22,335 nt of DNA from CAYJAY01 sp964370715 (GCA_964370715.1 CAYJKJ010000028.1:1-22335); one strand, 5' to 3'. Counted from the first letter of the stretch, positions 6,485 through 14,804 are shown. Numbers and translations: made by a program. Notes: generated by a model not told the origin, from the letters alone.

Positions 6485-8506
6485 ATGGAAACAAATCAAG
6501 CAAAAAAAGTTGAATATAGTTTTAACAAAAAGCCGATGTTTTTTATAGTTTTAGCCAACGTGTTGTCGCTTGTCGCTTGCCTTGTATTTTTTGTCCCACG
6601 CTCGCTCAACAACGACGACTATCTATTAAATATGCTTTTGGGCACCGCCTATGGCGAAGGCTCTCCGATAACCGTCTACACAAACATAGTTTTTGGCGCT
6701 TGGTTGGAATTTATCTATTCCGTCGTTCCGTCGGTAAACTGGGTTGCGCTCGTCGAATATATCTTGTTGTTCATCTCGTTTTGTATGGTCTCGTTTATTG
6801 TCCTAAAAACAAAGCCCGACTTATTGGGATTTTGCCTTTTCGCCGCTCTTGTTTTCGCAATAGCCCCATATTGCTACCTTTCGCTACACTACACGAAGGT
6901 TGCGATAGTTTCGGCGTTTTGCGGAGCAGTTGCTGTTTATTTTTCTGATAACCTTAAATCTGAAACTCTTTGTTTTTTCGGAATAATCATCTGTCTTTTT
7001 TCGAGTTTTTTAAGATTTTCGGCGTTTTTGTTTGGGGTAGGAGTGGCGTTCTTCGTTGTGTTTTCGCTAGTCTTGTTTGAAAAAAAACACAAAAATATTT
7101 TGGATTTTATAAAATTTAACTTGAACCTTATAAAAAAATACTGTGTCTGTTTTGGGGCTGTGTTGTTGTTTTTCATAATACAAACGATTTATTATGAAAT
7201 AGATGTAGATGCTAACCAATACAAAGACTATCTTAACGCTCGGGTTGCGGTTTCGGATTATTCGATACCTTCTTTTTCAGAGCATTCGTTGCAGTATGAA
7301 CAGTTGGGGCTTTCGCAAAACGACATTGATATAATCGAAAATTGGAGCTTTGGCGACCTCGAATTTTTCCCGACAGAACTGTTGAACGACATAAAAAAAA
7401 TAGAAACAGCCGACGAATCTGCCGCCTCTATTTCTGTGATTATAAATAAATATTATACTGAAATTTTATGCAACAATCTGTTTTTGTTCTCGGTTTTTGC
7501 CGCTTTAACGGCATTTTTGATAACCGATAAAAAAGTGTATCTCGGGCGCATTTTAATTGTGTTTGGCGGTGTGTCGCTTCTTTATCTCGTTATGTGTTTT
7601 ATGGGCCGAACAACTCGCTGGGTCAATGCGGGTCTAGTTGTTGCGTTCGCCGTTGGCGTTATGATGGTGATGTTAAAAAGCTATAAAAAACCGCAGATCA
7701 AACGTTTAAACTCCGCAATATCGTTTGCGGTTTGCGGTTTGTTTTTTGTTGGGGGCTTTTTGGGTAATGACGAAATTATCTTAAACTCCCCAAACCAAAA
7801 CCACTATAACGACAATGCTTTTGATGTCTATAATGAAGTTTCAAAAAACAAACAAAACCTATATCTTTTTGATCTTCTGGGTTCGCCCGATCTCGAAACA
7901 AGCGGATATATATTAGATGGTCTACCAACAGGAATATTTGAAAACGTCTATTTCCTTGGCGGTTGGGACACCGGTTCGGTGGTTAAAAATTCGGTTCTCG
8001 AACGGTTCGAAGCCGGCGGTTCGCCATATCGTTCGCTTGTCGAGAAAAACAATGTTTTTCTCGTCGACACCAAAAGCTACGACATGAAACATAAATTTTT
8101 AAAACAACACATCTCGGACGACATAACGATGTCGCTTGTCGATATAGCGGCTCAATACTATGTGTTTGGATTTTGTTCTCAAGATATCAACCCCGATATC
8201 AACAGCGAGATTTTGCCCCATGCCATCCACGCTAGCGAAAGCCCCTATATACCGACATATATTCATATCGAGTTAACTCTCGACAATATGTTTAACGAGC
8301 AAGATGAATATATGTTGAAACTTTGGTCGAGCGAAAGCGACGATGAAATTTATTTCAAAGCAGGAGCGAAAGAAAACGGCATCTACACAATTTTAACGGC
8401 GGATATCCCTATAACCGAGCTTGAAAAGGGAGCGACATATCAAGCGTTTGGGATAATCAACGGCAGTGTGTCGGAAAGTTCGCTTGAACTTCCGGTTAAA
8501 GGCTAG
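6485..8506 (+). CDS. Polytopic membrane protein, GT-C glycosyltransferase-like
   Basis: A 673-residue protein. Hydrophobic segments occur at about 18-37, 85-107, 112-132, 136-153, 160-198 (two spans), 218-236, 330-347, 352-372, 380-397 and 409-426. A soluble C-terminal part (430-673) follows. Directly after the first span is LNNDDYLLN with Asp44-Asp45, the position where GT-C lipid-phosphate-sugar glycosyltransferases carry their catalytic or metal-binding acidic residues. TTRWVN at 376-381 sits before a late span, as in O-antigen and dolichol-type enzymes. I infer a membrane glycosyltransferase that uses a polyprenyl-linked sugar on the outer face; the exact family is not recognised. It has its own promoter and ends one base from the convergent MBOAT stop codon. 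A non-catalytic transporter is the main alternative. Confidence 0.65.
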   Translation: METNQAKKVEYSFNKKPMFFIVLANVLSLVACLVFFVPRSLNNDDYLLNMLLGTAYGEGSPITVYTNIVFGAWLEFIYSVVPSVNWVALVEYILLFISFCMVSFIVLKTKPDLLGFCLFAALVFAIAPYCYLSLHYTKVAIVSAFCGAVAVYFSDNLKSETLCFFGIIICLFSSFLRFSAFLFGVGVAFFVVFSLVLFEKKHKNILDFIKFNLNLIKKYCVCFGAVLLFFIIQTIYYEIDVDANQYKDYLNARVAVSDYSIPSFSEHSLQYEQLGLSQNDIDIIENWSFGDLEFFPTELLNDIKKIETADESAASISVIINKYYTEILCNNLFLFSVFAALTAFLITDKKVYLGRILIVFGGVSLLYLVMCFMGRTTRWVNAGLVVAFAVGVMMVMLKSYKKPQIKRLNSAISFAVCGLFFVGGFLGNDEIILNSPNQNHYNDNAFDVYNEVSKNKQNLYLFDLLGSPDLETSGYILDGLPTGIFENVYFLGGWDTGSVVKNSVLERFEAGGSPYRSLVEKNNVFLVDTKSYDMKHKFLKQHISDDITMSLVDIAAQYYVFGFCSQDINPDINSEILPHAIHASESPYIPTYIHIELTLDNMFNEQDEYMLKLWSSESDDEIYFKAGAKENGIYTILTADIPITELEKGATYQAFGIINGSVSESSLELPVKG

Positions 8507-8507
8507 A

Positions 8508-10037
8508 TTAATAACCCATATAGATAAAACTCATAGCGGTGTTCCCACTTATGCTGATAAGATGGAACATCGCTATTGCTATCGTCATAAACCAATATGT
8601 CAACAGCCTTAACGGTTGCTTGATATCACAAACGGGGTTAAGCGGACGGTTTTGTTTAAACAAGTGGTGTGTTTTAAGCTCAAAATATACCCAAAGTATA
8701 AACGACAACACAAGCGTTCCAAAAAACAACAGGTAGTATGTTCCGCTGTTGCCTACGCCGTTTTGCGAAAAAACGAGGAAGTTTGTAATCGTTGCTGAAA
8801 CGGTTTCAAAGTTGAACAAATTTTTAAACAACATCAACGCCGAGTTTATGTCGTTTGCTCGGAAAAACACGAGGGACAGCATCCAAAGAAGGTTGACAAA
8901 GCTAATTTTTGCAACGGTTCTTAATCCGCTAAGCGTTTTGTTTTGAAGCTTTTTTTCTTTTTTGCGCCATCTGTGTAGCAACTCTTCCCCTATCCTGAAA
9001 AGCCCCTGCAAAGCGCCCCACACTAAGAAGTTAAGCGTTGCGCCATGCCATATACCGCTTATCAAAAAAACTATCATGATGTTAGCGAGAAAATGGGGCG
9101 GCCTTGTGTCGCTTGTTTTTTTATAAAACACCCTGTTAAACCAACGTGACCAAACGAGAGGGATAAAGATATAGTCTTGAAGAAAGCTCGAAAGCGACAT
9201 ATGCCAACGACTCCAAAATGTCGAATAGTTTTTTGAAAGGTAGGGAACGGCGAAGTTCTCACGAAACGTTATGCCCAAAAGCTTTGCGCTTCCTATCGCC
9301 ATGTCGCTGTATCCCGAAAAATCGGCGAGAATTTGGAAGAAATATAAAACCATCGCTATCAAGAGCGACGAGTTGTCGCCCGAAGAAAAACGGTTAAAAT
9401 ATCCGTCTACAATTATGCCGATGCCGTTTGCGATGACTATCTTTTTAAACGCACCGACGATAATTCTTTCAAGCGCCGACACTGCCGAGCCATAACAAAA
9501 CGTTCTGTTTTTTTTGTATTGCGGCAAAAGTTCCGATGCTCTGCCGATAGGTCCCGAGATTATTCCCGGGAAAAAACTTGCAAACAACGTGAAGGTTATA
9601 AAGTTTTTTTCTGCTATAACTTTACCGTTTCTAACGTCGATAATATATCCTATTAGCTGGAAGCTGTAGAAGCTTATCCCCAAAGGAAGAACAACCAACA
9701 GCGAATTTTCCGAGCTGCCGGTTAACGACAAAAGGATAGCTTCGCTTATGCTGTTTATATATTTAAACGACAACAACACCAAAACAATATATGAAACAAT
9801 CATCGCAGTTATAATGTTTTTGTGTTTGTCGCTTTTCATGTTTTGAAGCCTAATTGCTCCGAAATATGAAATACCGATCGTCATGGCAAGAACTATTGCG
9901 TATTGCGGCGCACCGTATAGGTAGAAAACAAAACTTGCCACCAACAAAAAAACATTTTGAAAACGTTTTGGAATGGTGTAGTAGACAACCGCAACTATCG
10001 CCAAAAAGACTATATACGTTAAAGAATTGAGTACCAT
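8508..10037 (-). CDS. MBOAT-family membrane O-acyltransferase
   Basis: The 509-residue polytopic protein belongs to the AlgI/DltB/PatA-like MBOAT group, which transfers acyl groups (usually acetyl) to extracellular polymers. Diagnostic segments are LPLGISFYSFQLIGYIID (117-134), SFFPGIISGPIGR (154-166), FSGYSDMAIGSAKLLG (240-255), FWSRWHMSLSSFLQDYIFIPL (274-294) and LISGIWHGATLNFLVWG (325-341), with the presumed catalytic histidine at 331. The ATG lies 11 bases after the plsC stop. Its ribosome site AAGGTG overlaps that stop, so the two genes are surely co-transcribed. AlgI-type enzymes usually pair with an SGNH/AlgJ-like periplasmic partner, and none is present here. It could acylate a surface glycan, possibly one made by the convergent GT-C-like protein (inference). 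Confidence 0.9.
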   Translation of the reverse strand: MVLNSLTYIVFLAIVAVVYYTIPKRFQNVFLLVASFVFYLYGAPQYAIVLAMTIGISYFGAIRLQNMKSDKHKNIITAMIVSYIVLVLLSFKYINSISEAILLSLTGSSENSLLVVLPLGISFYSFQLIGYIIDVRNGKVIAEKNFITFTLFASFFPGIISGPIGRASELLPQYKKNRTFCYGSAVSALERIIVGAFKKIVIANGIGIIVDGYFNRFSSGDNSSLLIAMVLYFFQILADFSGYSDMAIGSAKLLGITFRENFAVPYLSKNYSTFWSRWHMSLSSFLQDYIFIPLVWSRWFNRVFYKKTSDTRPPHFLANIMIVFLISGIWHGATLNFLVWGALQGLFRIGEELLHRWRKKEKKLQNKTLSGLRTVAKISFVNLLWMLSLVFFRANDINSALMLFKNLFNFETVSATITNFLVFSQNGVGNSGTYYLLFFGTLVLSFILWVYFELKTHHLFKQNRPLNPVCDIKQPLRLLTYWFMTIAIAMFHLISISGNTAMSFIYMGY

Positions 10038-10048
10038 TAATCCACACC

Positions 10049-10771
10049 TTATTTTGCTTTTATAATTTCATTTTTAACGGTTTCGGGAAGGAGTTTTTTC
10101 TCGTCTTTTGAAAGTTTTGAGCTGTCTATTGGTTCGCAAAACGTGACGGTTACAACCGCCGGTTTTATGATAAATCCATGTTTCGACATAATTTTATACG
10201 AACCCTCGATAGCAACCGGAACTATTATGCAATCATTTTTTTGCGCAAGCCTAAACGCTCCCGATTTAAACTCGCCAACCTCGGTTGTGTTGCTCCTTGT
10301 TCCCTCGGGAAAAACGACAACGGAATAGCCCTTCTCGATGTTTTCGCCCGCAACCGCCAACATCTTCATCGATTGTCTTGGGTTGTCTCGGTCGATTAAC
10401 ACACACCCCAAACGTTTCATCCAAGAGGCGACGATAGGAATGTTGCCGATTTCCTTTTTTGAAACCAGCGCAATGTAGCCCGGAAAAAACGAGATCGAGA
10501 TCGGGATATCAAAGTTTCCTTGATGGTTAGCTATATATAAAACCGCTCCTTGTTTTGGCAAAACCTCTTTGTTTTTAATCTCAACTTTGACCCCCGCAAC
10601 AAAAAGCAGGCTGTTTGTCCAACAACGAGTTACCGATATAACAAATTTTTTATAGCTTTCGTCTTTGCCCTGTGCTTTAATAATATCCGCAACAAGTAAA
10701 AGAGGGGCGGTTATAATTAAAAACAACCAAAAATAGATAAACCAAACAGCAGTTCTCAATAAATTAATCAT
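10049..10771 (-). CDS. plsC: 1-acyl-sn-glycerol-3-phosphate acyltransferase
   Basis: The 240-residue protein acylates lysophosphatidic acid to phosphatidic acid in phospholipid synthesis at the cytoplasmic membrane. The family motifs are present: block I NHQGNFD with His83 and Asp88, block III VVFPEGTRSN (152-161) with the glycerol-phosphate-binding EGTR, and the late IIVPVAIEGS (182-191). A hydrophobic N-terminus (about 8-30) anchors it. GAAAGGA lies about 10 bases before the ATG. It is the first gene of a two-gene operon with the MBOAT protein, with a promoter at 10866-10894. Paralogous acyltransferases that decorate glycolipids share these motifs, so a substrate other than lysophosphatidate is possible given the MBOAT neighbour. 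Confidence 0.92.
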   Translation of the reverse strand: MINLLRTAVWFIYFWLFLIITAPLLLVADIIKAQGKDESYKKFVISVTRCWTNSLLFVAGVKVEIKNKEVLPKQGAVLYIANHQGNFDIPISISFFPGYIALVSKKEIGNIPIVASWMKRLGCVLIDRDNPRQSMKMLAVAGENIEKGYSVVVFPEGTRSNTTEVGEFKSGAFRLAQKNDCIIVPVAIEGSYKIMSKHGFIIKPAVVTVTFCEPIDSSKLSKDEKKLLPETVKNEIIKAK

Positions 10772-10798
10772 ATTTTTTATATTCCTTTCAAATTCAAA

Positions 10799-10830
10799 CT
10801 CCCCAAAAACTTTGATCGCTTTTTGGGGAG
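10799..10830 (-). other. Leader hairpin of plsC
   Basis: A perfect 11-bp stem (CTCCCCAAAAA at 10799-10809 with TTTTTGGGGAG at 10820-10830, ten-base loop) lies inside the inferred plsC leader, between the promoter and the ribosome site. On the minus strand it is followed by GTTTGAATTTG, a poor U run. It may be a weak attenuator, an RNA-stabilising hairpin, or a remnant terminator. Confidence 0.6.
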
Positions 10831-10865
10831 CGAAACGCCAATTGTATTTTAAAGTATATAAAATA

Positions 10866-10894
10866 ATTATCCATTAATCGACGTTTAAAGTCAA
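10866..10894 (-). promoter_or_regulatory. Promoter of the plsC-MBOAT operon
   Basis: On the minus strand TTGACT (10894-10889), a 17-base spacer and GATAAT (10871-10866) give a near-consensus promoter. The inferred start near 10859 leaves a leader of roughly 90 bases that contains the hairpin at 10799-10830. Confidence 0.75.
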
Positions 10895-11081
10895 CTTGTT
10901 TTTGTTTTACCATAATTTCCTTAATTTTTAGCGTCAAGAGCCAACCAAAAGCATTTTCAAACCGAGCTTGTTTTCATCTTTAACGCTGTATACAACGATA
11001 AATAATGGCTTGTTAAATTTTATCATCCTATGTATTTGGCGAATTGTCACCCTTTTGTAATTTTTTTTGTACAGTTTGATA
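10895..11081. other. A/T-rich spacer between divergent promoters, nothing recognised
   Basis: This middle part of the 395-base gap between plsC and the BMP gene shows no open frame with a ribosome site, no strong hairpin and no riboswitch pattern that I recognise. I looked for a purine riboswitch because of the nucleoside-related genes downstream and saw none of its conserved loop sequences. Confidence 0.5.
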
Positions 11082-11110
11082 TTGAAACAAAATTATATGT
11101 ATAGTATAAT
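11082..11110 (+). promoter_or_regulatory. Strong promoter of the BMP lipoprotein gene
   Basis: TTGAAA (11082-11087), a 17-base spacer and a perfect TATAAT (11105-11110). The start is expected near 11117, only about 50 bases before the ATG. Confidence 0.85.
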
Positions 11111-11116
11111 TAATCT

Positions 11117-11139
11117 AGTTTGAAATAATTGTTCAAACT
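11117..11139 (+). other. 5'-terminal hairpin of the BMP transcript
   Basis: AGTTTGAA (11117-11124) and TTCAAACT (11132-11139) form a perfect 8-bp stem with a seven-base loop that starts almost exactly at the predicted transcription start. A hairpin at the extreme 5' end commonly protects a message from 5'-end-dependent decay, which would suit a highly expressed gene; that role is inferred. Confidence 0.55.
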
Positions 11140-11166
11140 TAACAAATTTTAAGGAGATTATATTAA

Positions 11167-12225
11167 ATGAAAAGAATTTTAGCTCTAATGCTCGCAATTA
11201 TGTTGGCTTTCTCGTTCGTTGCTTGCGCACCGGCAGAAGCTCCAGTTGAAGAAGGCGCAGAAACACCTGCTGAAGGAACAGATGCACCCGCAGCAGAAAT
11301 GTTTAAAATAGGAATGGTTACAGACGTTGGCGGCGTTAACGACAAATCGTTCAACGAAACATCTTGGGAAGGTCTTACAAGACTAGCTGAAGATAACGCA
11401 AACGTAGAAGTTAACTATCTTGAATCAAAAACAGATGCAGATTATCAAACAAACATCGAAACTTTTATCGATGAAGATTATGACCTAATCATCTGCGTTG
11501 GATTCATGCTTGCAGAAGCAACTCAAGCTGCTGCTGAAGCTAACCCCGACCAAAAATTCGCTATCGTTGATAGCTTTGTAGACCTTCCTAACGTTGCTTC
11601 TTTGGGCTTTGCTCAACACGAAGCTTCATACCTAGTTGGTATCATCGCCGGTATGGTAACAGAATCTAACACAGTTGGATATGTTCAAGGCATGGTTTCA
11701 GACGTTATGAACGAATTCGCAGTTGGATTTATCTCGGGCGTAAAATCTGTTAACGCAGATGCAGAAATCCTCCAGTACAACGCGAACGCTTTTGGTGATG
11801 CAACTATCGGTTCGACAGCGGCTACCGACATGATCACAAGAGGCGCAGACGTTATCTACCACGCAGCAGGCGGAACCGGAAACGGCGTTATCGAAGCTGC
11901 TCAAACAAACGATATCTACGCTATCGGCGTTGACAAAGATCAAAGCTCGCTAGCTCCCGAACACGTAATCTCTTCTGCTATGAAACGTGTTGACAACGCT
12001 TGCTACGAAGTTTCTATGCAAGTAATCAACGGTGAATTCGCAGGCGGATCGCTCTACTTCGACCTCACAAACGAAGGCGTTGGAATCGCTCCTTCGCAAG
12101 ATCTCATCCCTGCTGACGTTCTTGCAGCAGTTGAAGAAGCTTCAGCCGCTATCATCGCTGGTGATGTTGTAGTTCCGAAAATGCCGGCAGATCTTGAAGA
12201 TCCCAGCCTTTTCACACTCGAATAG
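11167..12225 (+). CDS. BMP-family (PnrA-like) substrate-binding lipoprotein
   Basis: The 352-residue extracytoplasmic binding protein of an ABC importer has a signal peptide ending in F-V-A-C (Cys20 lipidated). An Ala/Pro/Glu-rich linker (21-44) follows, then the bacterial BMP domain from FKIGMVTDVGGVNDKSFN (46-63) onward. The VTDVGGxNDKSFN block and the later YHAAGGTGNGV and GVDKDQS stretches are typical of purine-nucleoside receptors such as TmpC/PnrA. AAGGAG ends 10 bases before the ATG. Codon choice leans to AAC, ATC, TTC and GAA, fitting high expression. No ABC ATPase or permease gene is adjacent, which is unusual because this receptor normally heads a four-gene set. DeoB follows behind a terminator, consistent with nucleoside use. 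Confidence 0.93.
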   Translation: MKRILALMLAIMLAFSFVACAPAEAPVEEGAETPAEGTDAPAAEMFKIGMVTDVGGVNDKSFNETSWEGLTRLAEDNANVEVNYLESKTDADYQTNIETFIDEDYDLIICVGFMLAEATQAAAEANPDQKFAIVDSFVDLPNVASLGFAQHEASYLVGIIAGMVTESNTVGYVQGMVSDVMNEFAVGFISGVKSVNADAEILQYNANAFGDATIGSTAATDMITRGADVIYHAAGGTGNGVIEAAQTNDIYAIGVDKDQSSLAPEHVISSAMKRVDNACYEVSMQVINGEFAGGSLYFDLTNEGVGIAPSQDLIPADVLAAVEEASAAIIAGDVVVPKMPADLEDPSLFTLE

Positions 12226-12256
12226 TATAAATTTAATCTAGATTAGATTTAAAGAT

Positions 12257-12287
12257 GGTTGTGGCGATTTTTCGCCACAACCTTTTT
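12257..12287 (+). terminator. Rho-independent terminator of the BMP gene
   Basis: A perfect 11-bp stem, GGTTGTGGCGA (12257-12267) with TCGCCACAACC (12272-12282), four-base loop, followed by five T. It sits about 30 bases after the BMP stop codon, so deoB should be transcribed separately. Confidence 0.93.
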
Positions 12288-12347
12288 GTTAGCAAAAAAA
12301 CATTTAACAAAGCCAAAATTTGTAATGCATAGTTCATAAATTTATTG

Positions 12348-12353
12348 TATAAT
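12348..12353 (+). promoter_or_regulatory. Possible -10 box of deoB
   Basis: A perfect TATAAT lies 63 bases before the chosen deoB start and after the BMP terminator, where a promoter is needed. I see no good -35 box at 16-18 bases, so a regulated or activator-dependent promoter is possible. Confidence 0.45.
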
Positions 12354-12416
12354 AAAAGTTCAATAAACAATAACTGTAACAAAATATAATGTTTTATGAA
12401 AGGTAGATTTTTTTAT

Positions 12417-13601
12417 ATGTCAAAAAGAGTTTTCTTGTTTGTAATCGATAGTTTTGGCATGGGGGAACTTCCCGATGCCGCTGAGTTTGGAGATAAAGGC
12501 GCCAACACGTTGAAGAGCGTTGCAACAAGCGATAAGCTTGACGTTCCGGTTTTGTCTTCGCTTGGGCTTTTTAACATCGACGGAGCGGTTGGAAGACCGT
12601 CGGTTGCGAACCCAACGGGAAGTTTTGCAAGGCTTTCGGAAAAATCGCTAGGCAAAGACACAACTATCGGGCATTGGGAGATAGCCGGCGTTATCTCGAA
12701 CAGAGCGCTTCCAACCTATCCAAACGGATTTCCAAAAGATATTGTAGAGGCTTTTGAACAAGCGGTCGGCAGAAAAACCGTTTGCAACGCAACATACAGC
12801 GGAACCGATGTTATAAGGGATTTCGGCGAACACCACGTTAAAACAGGAGATCTTATCTTATACACCTCTGCTGATAGCGTTTTCCAAATAGCGGCGCATG
12901 AACAGGTTGTTCCGATAAAAGAGCTATATGAAATATGCGAGACCGCAAGAAAGCTGTTGACCGAAAGCAAAACCCACGCCGTCGGCAGGGTTATAGCAAG
13001 ACCGTTTGTCGGAAACGACAAAACCGATTTCAAGCGCACCACCAACCGCCACGATTATTCTATCGATCCTCCAAGCGAAACGATGCTCGACATACTTATG
13101 AAAAACGGGCTTGAAACTATCGGCGTTGGCAAGATATTCGATATATTCAACGGACAGGGCGTTTCGAAAAAACTTTTGTCTAAAGGCAACGACAACGGCA
13201 TGGAGATAAGCTGCGATATCGCTAAGCAATCGTTCGAAGGGCTTGCGTTTATCAACCTTGTTGATTTCGATATGGTTTTCGGACACCGCCGAAATATAGA
13301 CGGTTATGCAAACTGTTTAACCGAGTTTGATGTTAAGCTAAAAGAATTTATGCAACATATCGGCCCTCAAGATATCGTCATGATAACCGCCGACCATGGT
13401 TGTGACCCCGGCTACACAAAAACAACCGACCACACAAGGGAATATGTTCCGCTTTTGGTGTTCGGTCATGATATAAAAAGCGGCATCAACCTCGGCACAA
13501 GGGAAAGTTTTGCCGACATCTCCGCCACTATTTTAGATTATTTTAACATCGAAAGAAAAGATACCTTTGGAAAAAGCTTTTTGAACGAGATAAAAAAATA
13601 A
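12417..13601 (+). CDS. deoB: Phosphopentomutase
   Basis: The enzyme interconverts ribose 1-phosphate or deoxyribose 1-phosphate with the 5-phosphate, linking nucleoside breakdown to the pentose phosphate pathway in the cytosol. The 394-residue protein (family about 390-410) has the alkaline-phosphatase-superfamily metal-site start VFLFVIDSFGMGELPDA (5-21), the phospho-threonine segment KDTTIGHWE (80-88), the FGHRRN block and the second metal-site block TADHGCDPG near the C-terminus. I chose ATG 12417 because GAAAGG precedes it by about 12 bases. An in-frame ATG at 12396 would add seven residues but has no ribosome site. The upstream nucleoside-receptor gene supports a nucleoside-salvage role. 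Its stop directly abuts the stop of the convergent pseudouridine synthase. Confidence 0.95.
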   Translation: MSKRVFLFVIDSFGMGELPDAAEFGDKGANTLKSVATSDKLDVPVLSSLGLFNIDGAVGRPSVANPTGSFARLSEKSLGKDTTIGHWEIAGVISNRALPTYPNGFPKDIVEAFEQAVGRKTVCNATYSGTDVIRDFGEHHVKTGDLILYTSADSVFQIAAHEQVVPIKELYEICETARKLLTESKTHAVGRVIARPFVGNDKTDFKRTTNRHDYSIDPPSETMLDILMKNGLETIGVGKIFDIFNGQGVSKKLLSKGNDNGMEISCDIAKQSFEGLAFINLVDFDMVFGHRRNIDGYANCLTEFDVKLKEFMQHIGPQDIVMITADHGCDPGYTKTTDHTREYVPLLVFGHDIKSGINLGTRESFADISATILDYFNIERKDTFGKSFLNEIKK

Positions 13602-14558
13602 TTAAAAAAACTTTTGCACAAACCAGATATCACTAATTAAAAACTCTTTTCCTACAAGATAGCCTAGCGAGCTTTCGGGGATATCGTTTTGTAGAAACTT
13701 AAGTTTATATGCACAAAGGGCTTGCCTTGTAATCTCATATTGTTTATTAACGTTACCGTTGCCGTATTTTCCGTCGCCGAGTATCGGACAACCGAGATGC
13801 GCGAGGTGAGCTCTTATTTGATGCGTTCTCCCTGTTATTAGCGAGATCTCCAAAAGATAAAGCCCCTTTTTTTCGGCAACAGTTTTAATTCCGGTTTGAA
13901 TAAGTTTTGAGCCGGGTTTTTGAGTTTTGGTTATAAACACTTCGTTTTTTTTGCTGTCTTTAAAAAGATACGCAGAATAGACGCCGTCTTTCGGCGGTCG
14001 GCTGTATACAACGGCATAATATGTCTTTTCGATTAAACGATGTTTAATGATAAAATTAAGCTCTTGCAAAGCGGGTTTTGTTTTTGCCGCAACGACAATT
14101 CCAAACGTTCCCCTGTCTAGCCTGTTGCAAAGAGCGGGGGTGAAGCTTGTTTTGTCGGAGGGTTGATATTCACCTTTATCAAAAAGATATCGCAAAAATC
14201 TGTTGATAAGGGTGTCGCCAAAATTTTGCTTATCTTCATGCACCAAAACGCCGGCAGGTTTCGACAACAGCGCAACATCGCTATCTTCATAGATAACGGT
14301 TAGCGATTTTGAAGCTCTTTTAAAATCGTGTGACGAAGAGGTTTTGGTTTTTTCAAAATACTCGTCGTTTATATACAAGCAAAGTTCATCGCCAACGCTA
14401 AGCCTTGTTGAGGCTTCGCAACGTTTGCCGTTGAGTTTTATGCGTTTGGTTCTAAGGTATTTATGCATCATCGAAAGCGAAAGCGACGGAACGCATTTCT
14501 CCAAAAATCGATTAAGCCGTTGGCCGTCGTCTTGTTTTTGAATTGTAAATTGTTTCAT
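13602..14558 (-). CDS. RluA-family RNA pseudouridine synthase
   Basis: The 318-residue protein starts with an S4-type RNA-binding domain (about 5-70; DDGQRLNRFLEKCVP and RTKRIKLNGKR). An RluA-type catalytic domain with NRLDRGTFGIVVAAK follows, where Asp148 is the catalytic aspartate. The conserved GRTHQIRAHLAHLGCPILGDGKYG block comes later. Motif II differs from the usual HRLDxxTSG by Asn for His and Phe for Ser. The family isomerises uridine in rRNA (RluC/RluD) or tRNA; the target site cannot be told from sequence. I took ATG 14558, where the protein begins like its relatives and a weak GAGA lies upstream. In-frame GTG 14594 and ATG 14591 would add 11-12 residues. The upstream region is the hairpin-rich interval, which could belong to its leader. 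Confidence 0.88.
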   Translation of the reverse strand: MKQFTIQKQDDGQRLNRFLEKCVPSLSLSMMHKYLRTKRIKLNGKRCEASTRLSVGDELCLYINDEYFEKTKTSSSHDFKRASKSLTVIYEDSDVALLSKPAGVLVHEDKQNFGDTLINRFLRYLFDKGEYQPSDKTSFTPALCNRLDRGTFGIVVAAKTKPALQELNFIIKHRLIEKTYYAVVYSRPPKDGVYSAYLFKDSKKNEVFITKTQKPGSKLIQTGIKTVAEKKGLYLLEISLITGRTHQIRAHLAHLGCPILGDGKYGNGNVNKQYEITRQALCAYKLKFLQNDIPESSLGYLVGKEFLISDIWFVQKFF

Positions 14559-14599
14559 GTTAAATCTCGATTGTATTTTATTTTTTCCCATCACCTGAA

Positions 14600-14627
14600 C
14601 AGCTTAAAATTCGCAGAATTTTTGCTG
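14600..14627. repeat. Hairpin at the left edge of the structured interval
   Basis: CAGC (14600-14603) with GCTG (14624-14627) and, inside it, AAAATTC (14606-14612) with GAATTTT (14616-14622) form a bulged stem with a three-base loop. It is less perfect than the hairpins to its right and may be a decayed unit of the same kind. Confidence 0.6.
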
Positions 14628-14655
14628 AACAACTTGTTGTAGTGGGCTTTAATTA
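14624..14655. repeat. Direct repeat copy A (degenerate palindrome plus GGCTTTAATTA)
   Basis: The sequence CTGAACAACTTGTTGT followed by GGGCTTTAATTA matches copy B at 14860-14893 after a small gap. In copy A the palindrome is shortened to ACAAC-TT-GTTGT, as if two bases had been lost and others changed. Confidence 0.65.
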
Positions 14656-14660
14656 ATGCC

Positions 14661-14790
14661 TGCTGAACAAGTCAAAAACAGCTTTGCAAAATCACAGAAT
14701 GCTGTTTTTGACTTGTCAAAGTGCAAGGTTTTTTATAAATTTTAATAAAAACTTTGCACTTTGATTTTCGCCTATGGCGAAAATTCAGCA
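14661..14790. repeat. Cloverleaf 1: closed stem with three hairpins and no linkers
   Basis: A closing 6-bp stem, TGCTGA (14661-14666) with TCAGCA (14785-14790), encloses three hairpins that abut each other exactly. The first has arms 14667-14682 and 14701-14716, 16 perfect pairs. The second has arms 14717-14733 and 14747-14763, 17 pairs with one G-U. The third has arms 14764-14772 and 14776-14784, 9 perfect pairs and a TAT loop. Every base between the closing strands belongs to a hairpin, so the whole 130 bases forms a four-way junction without unpaired linkers. Because DNA and RNA would fold the same way, strand and molecule are uncertain. No open frame is present. Confidence 0.8.
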
Positions 14791-14804
14791 GATAGCATCA
14801 AGAT

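Noticed and set aside
10772..11166. A purine riboswitch upstream of the BMP gene
   Set aside because: The conserved loop and junction bases of the purine aptamer are not visible, and the predicted leader after the strong promoter is only about 50 bases, too short for one.
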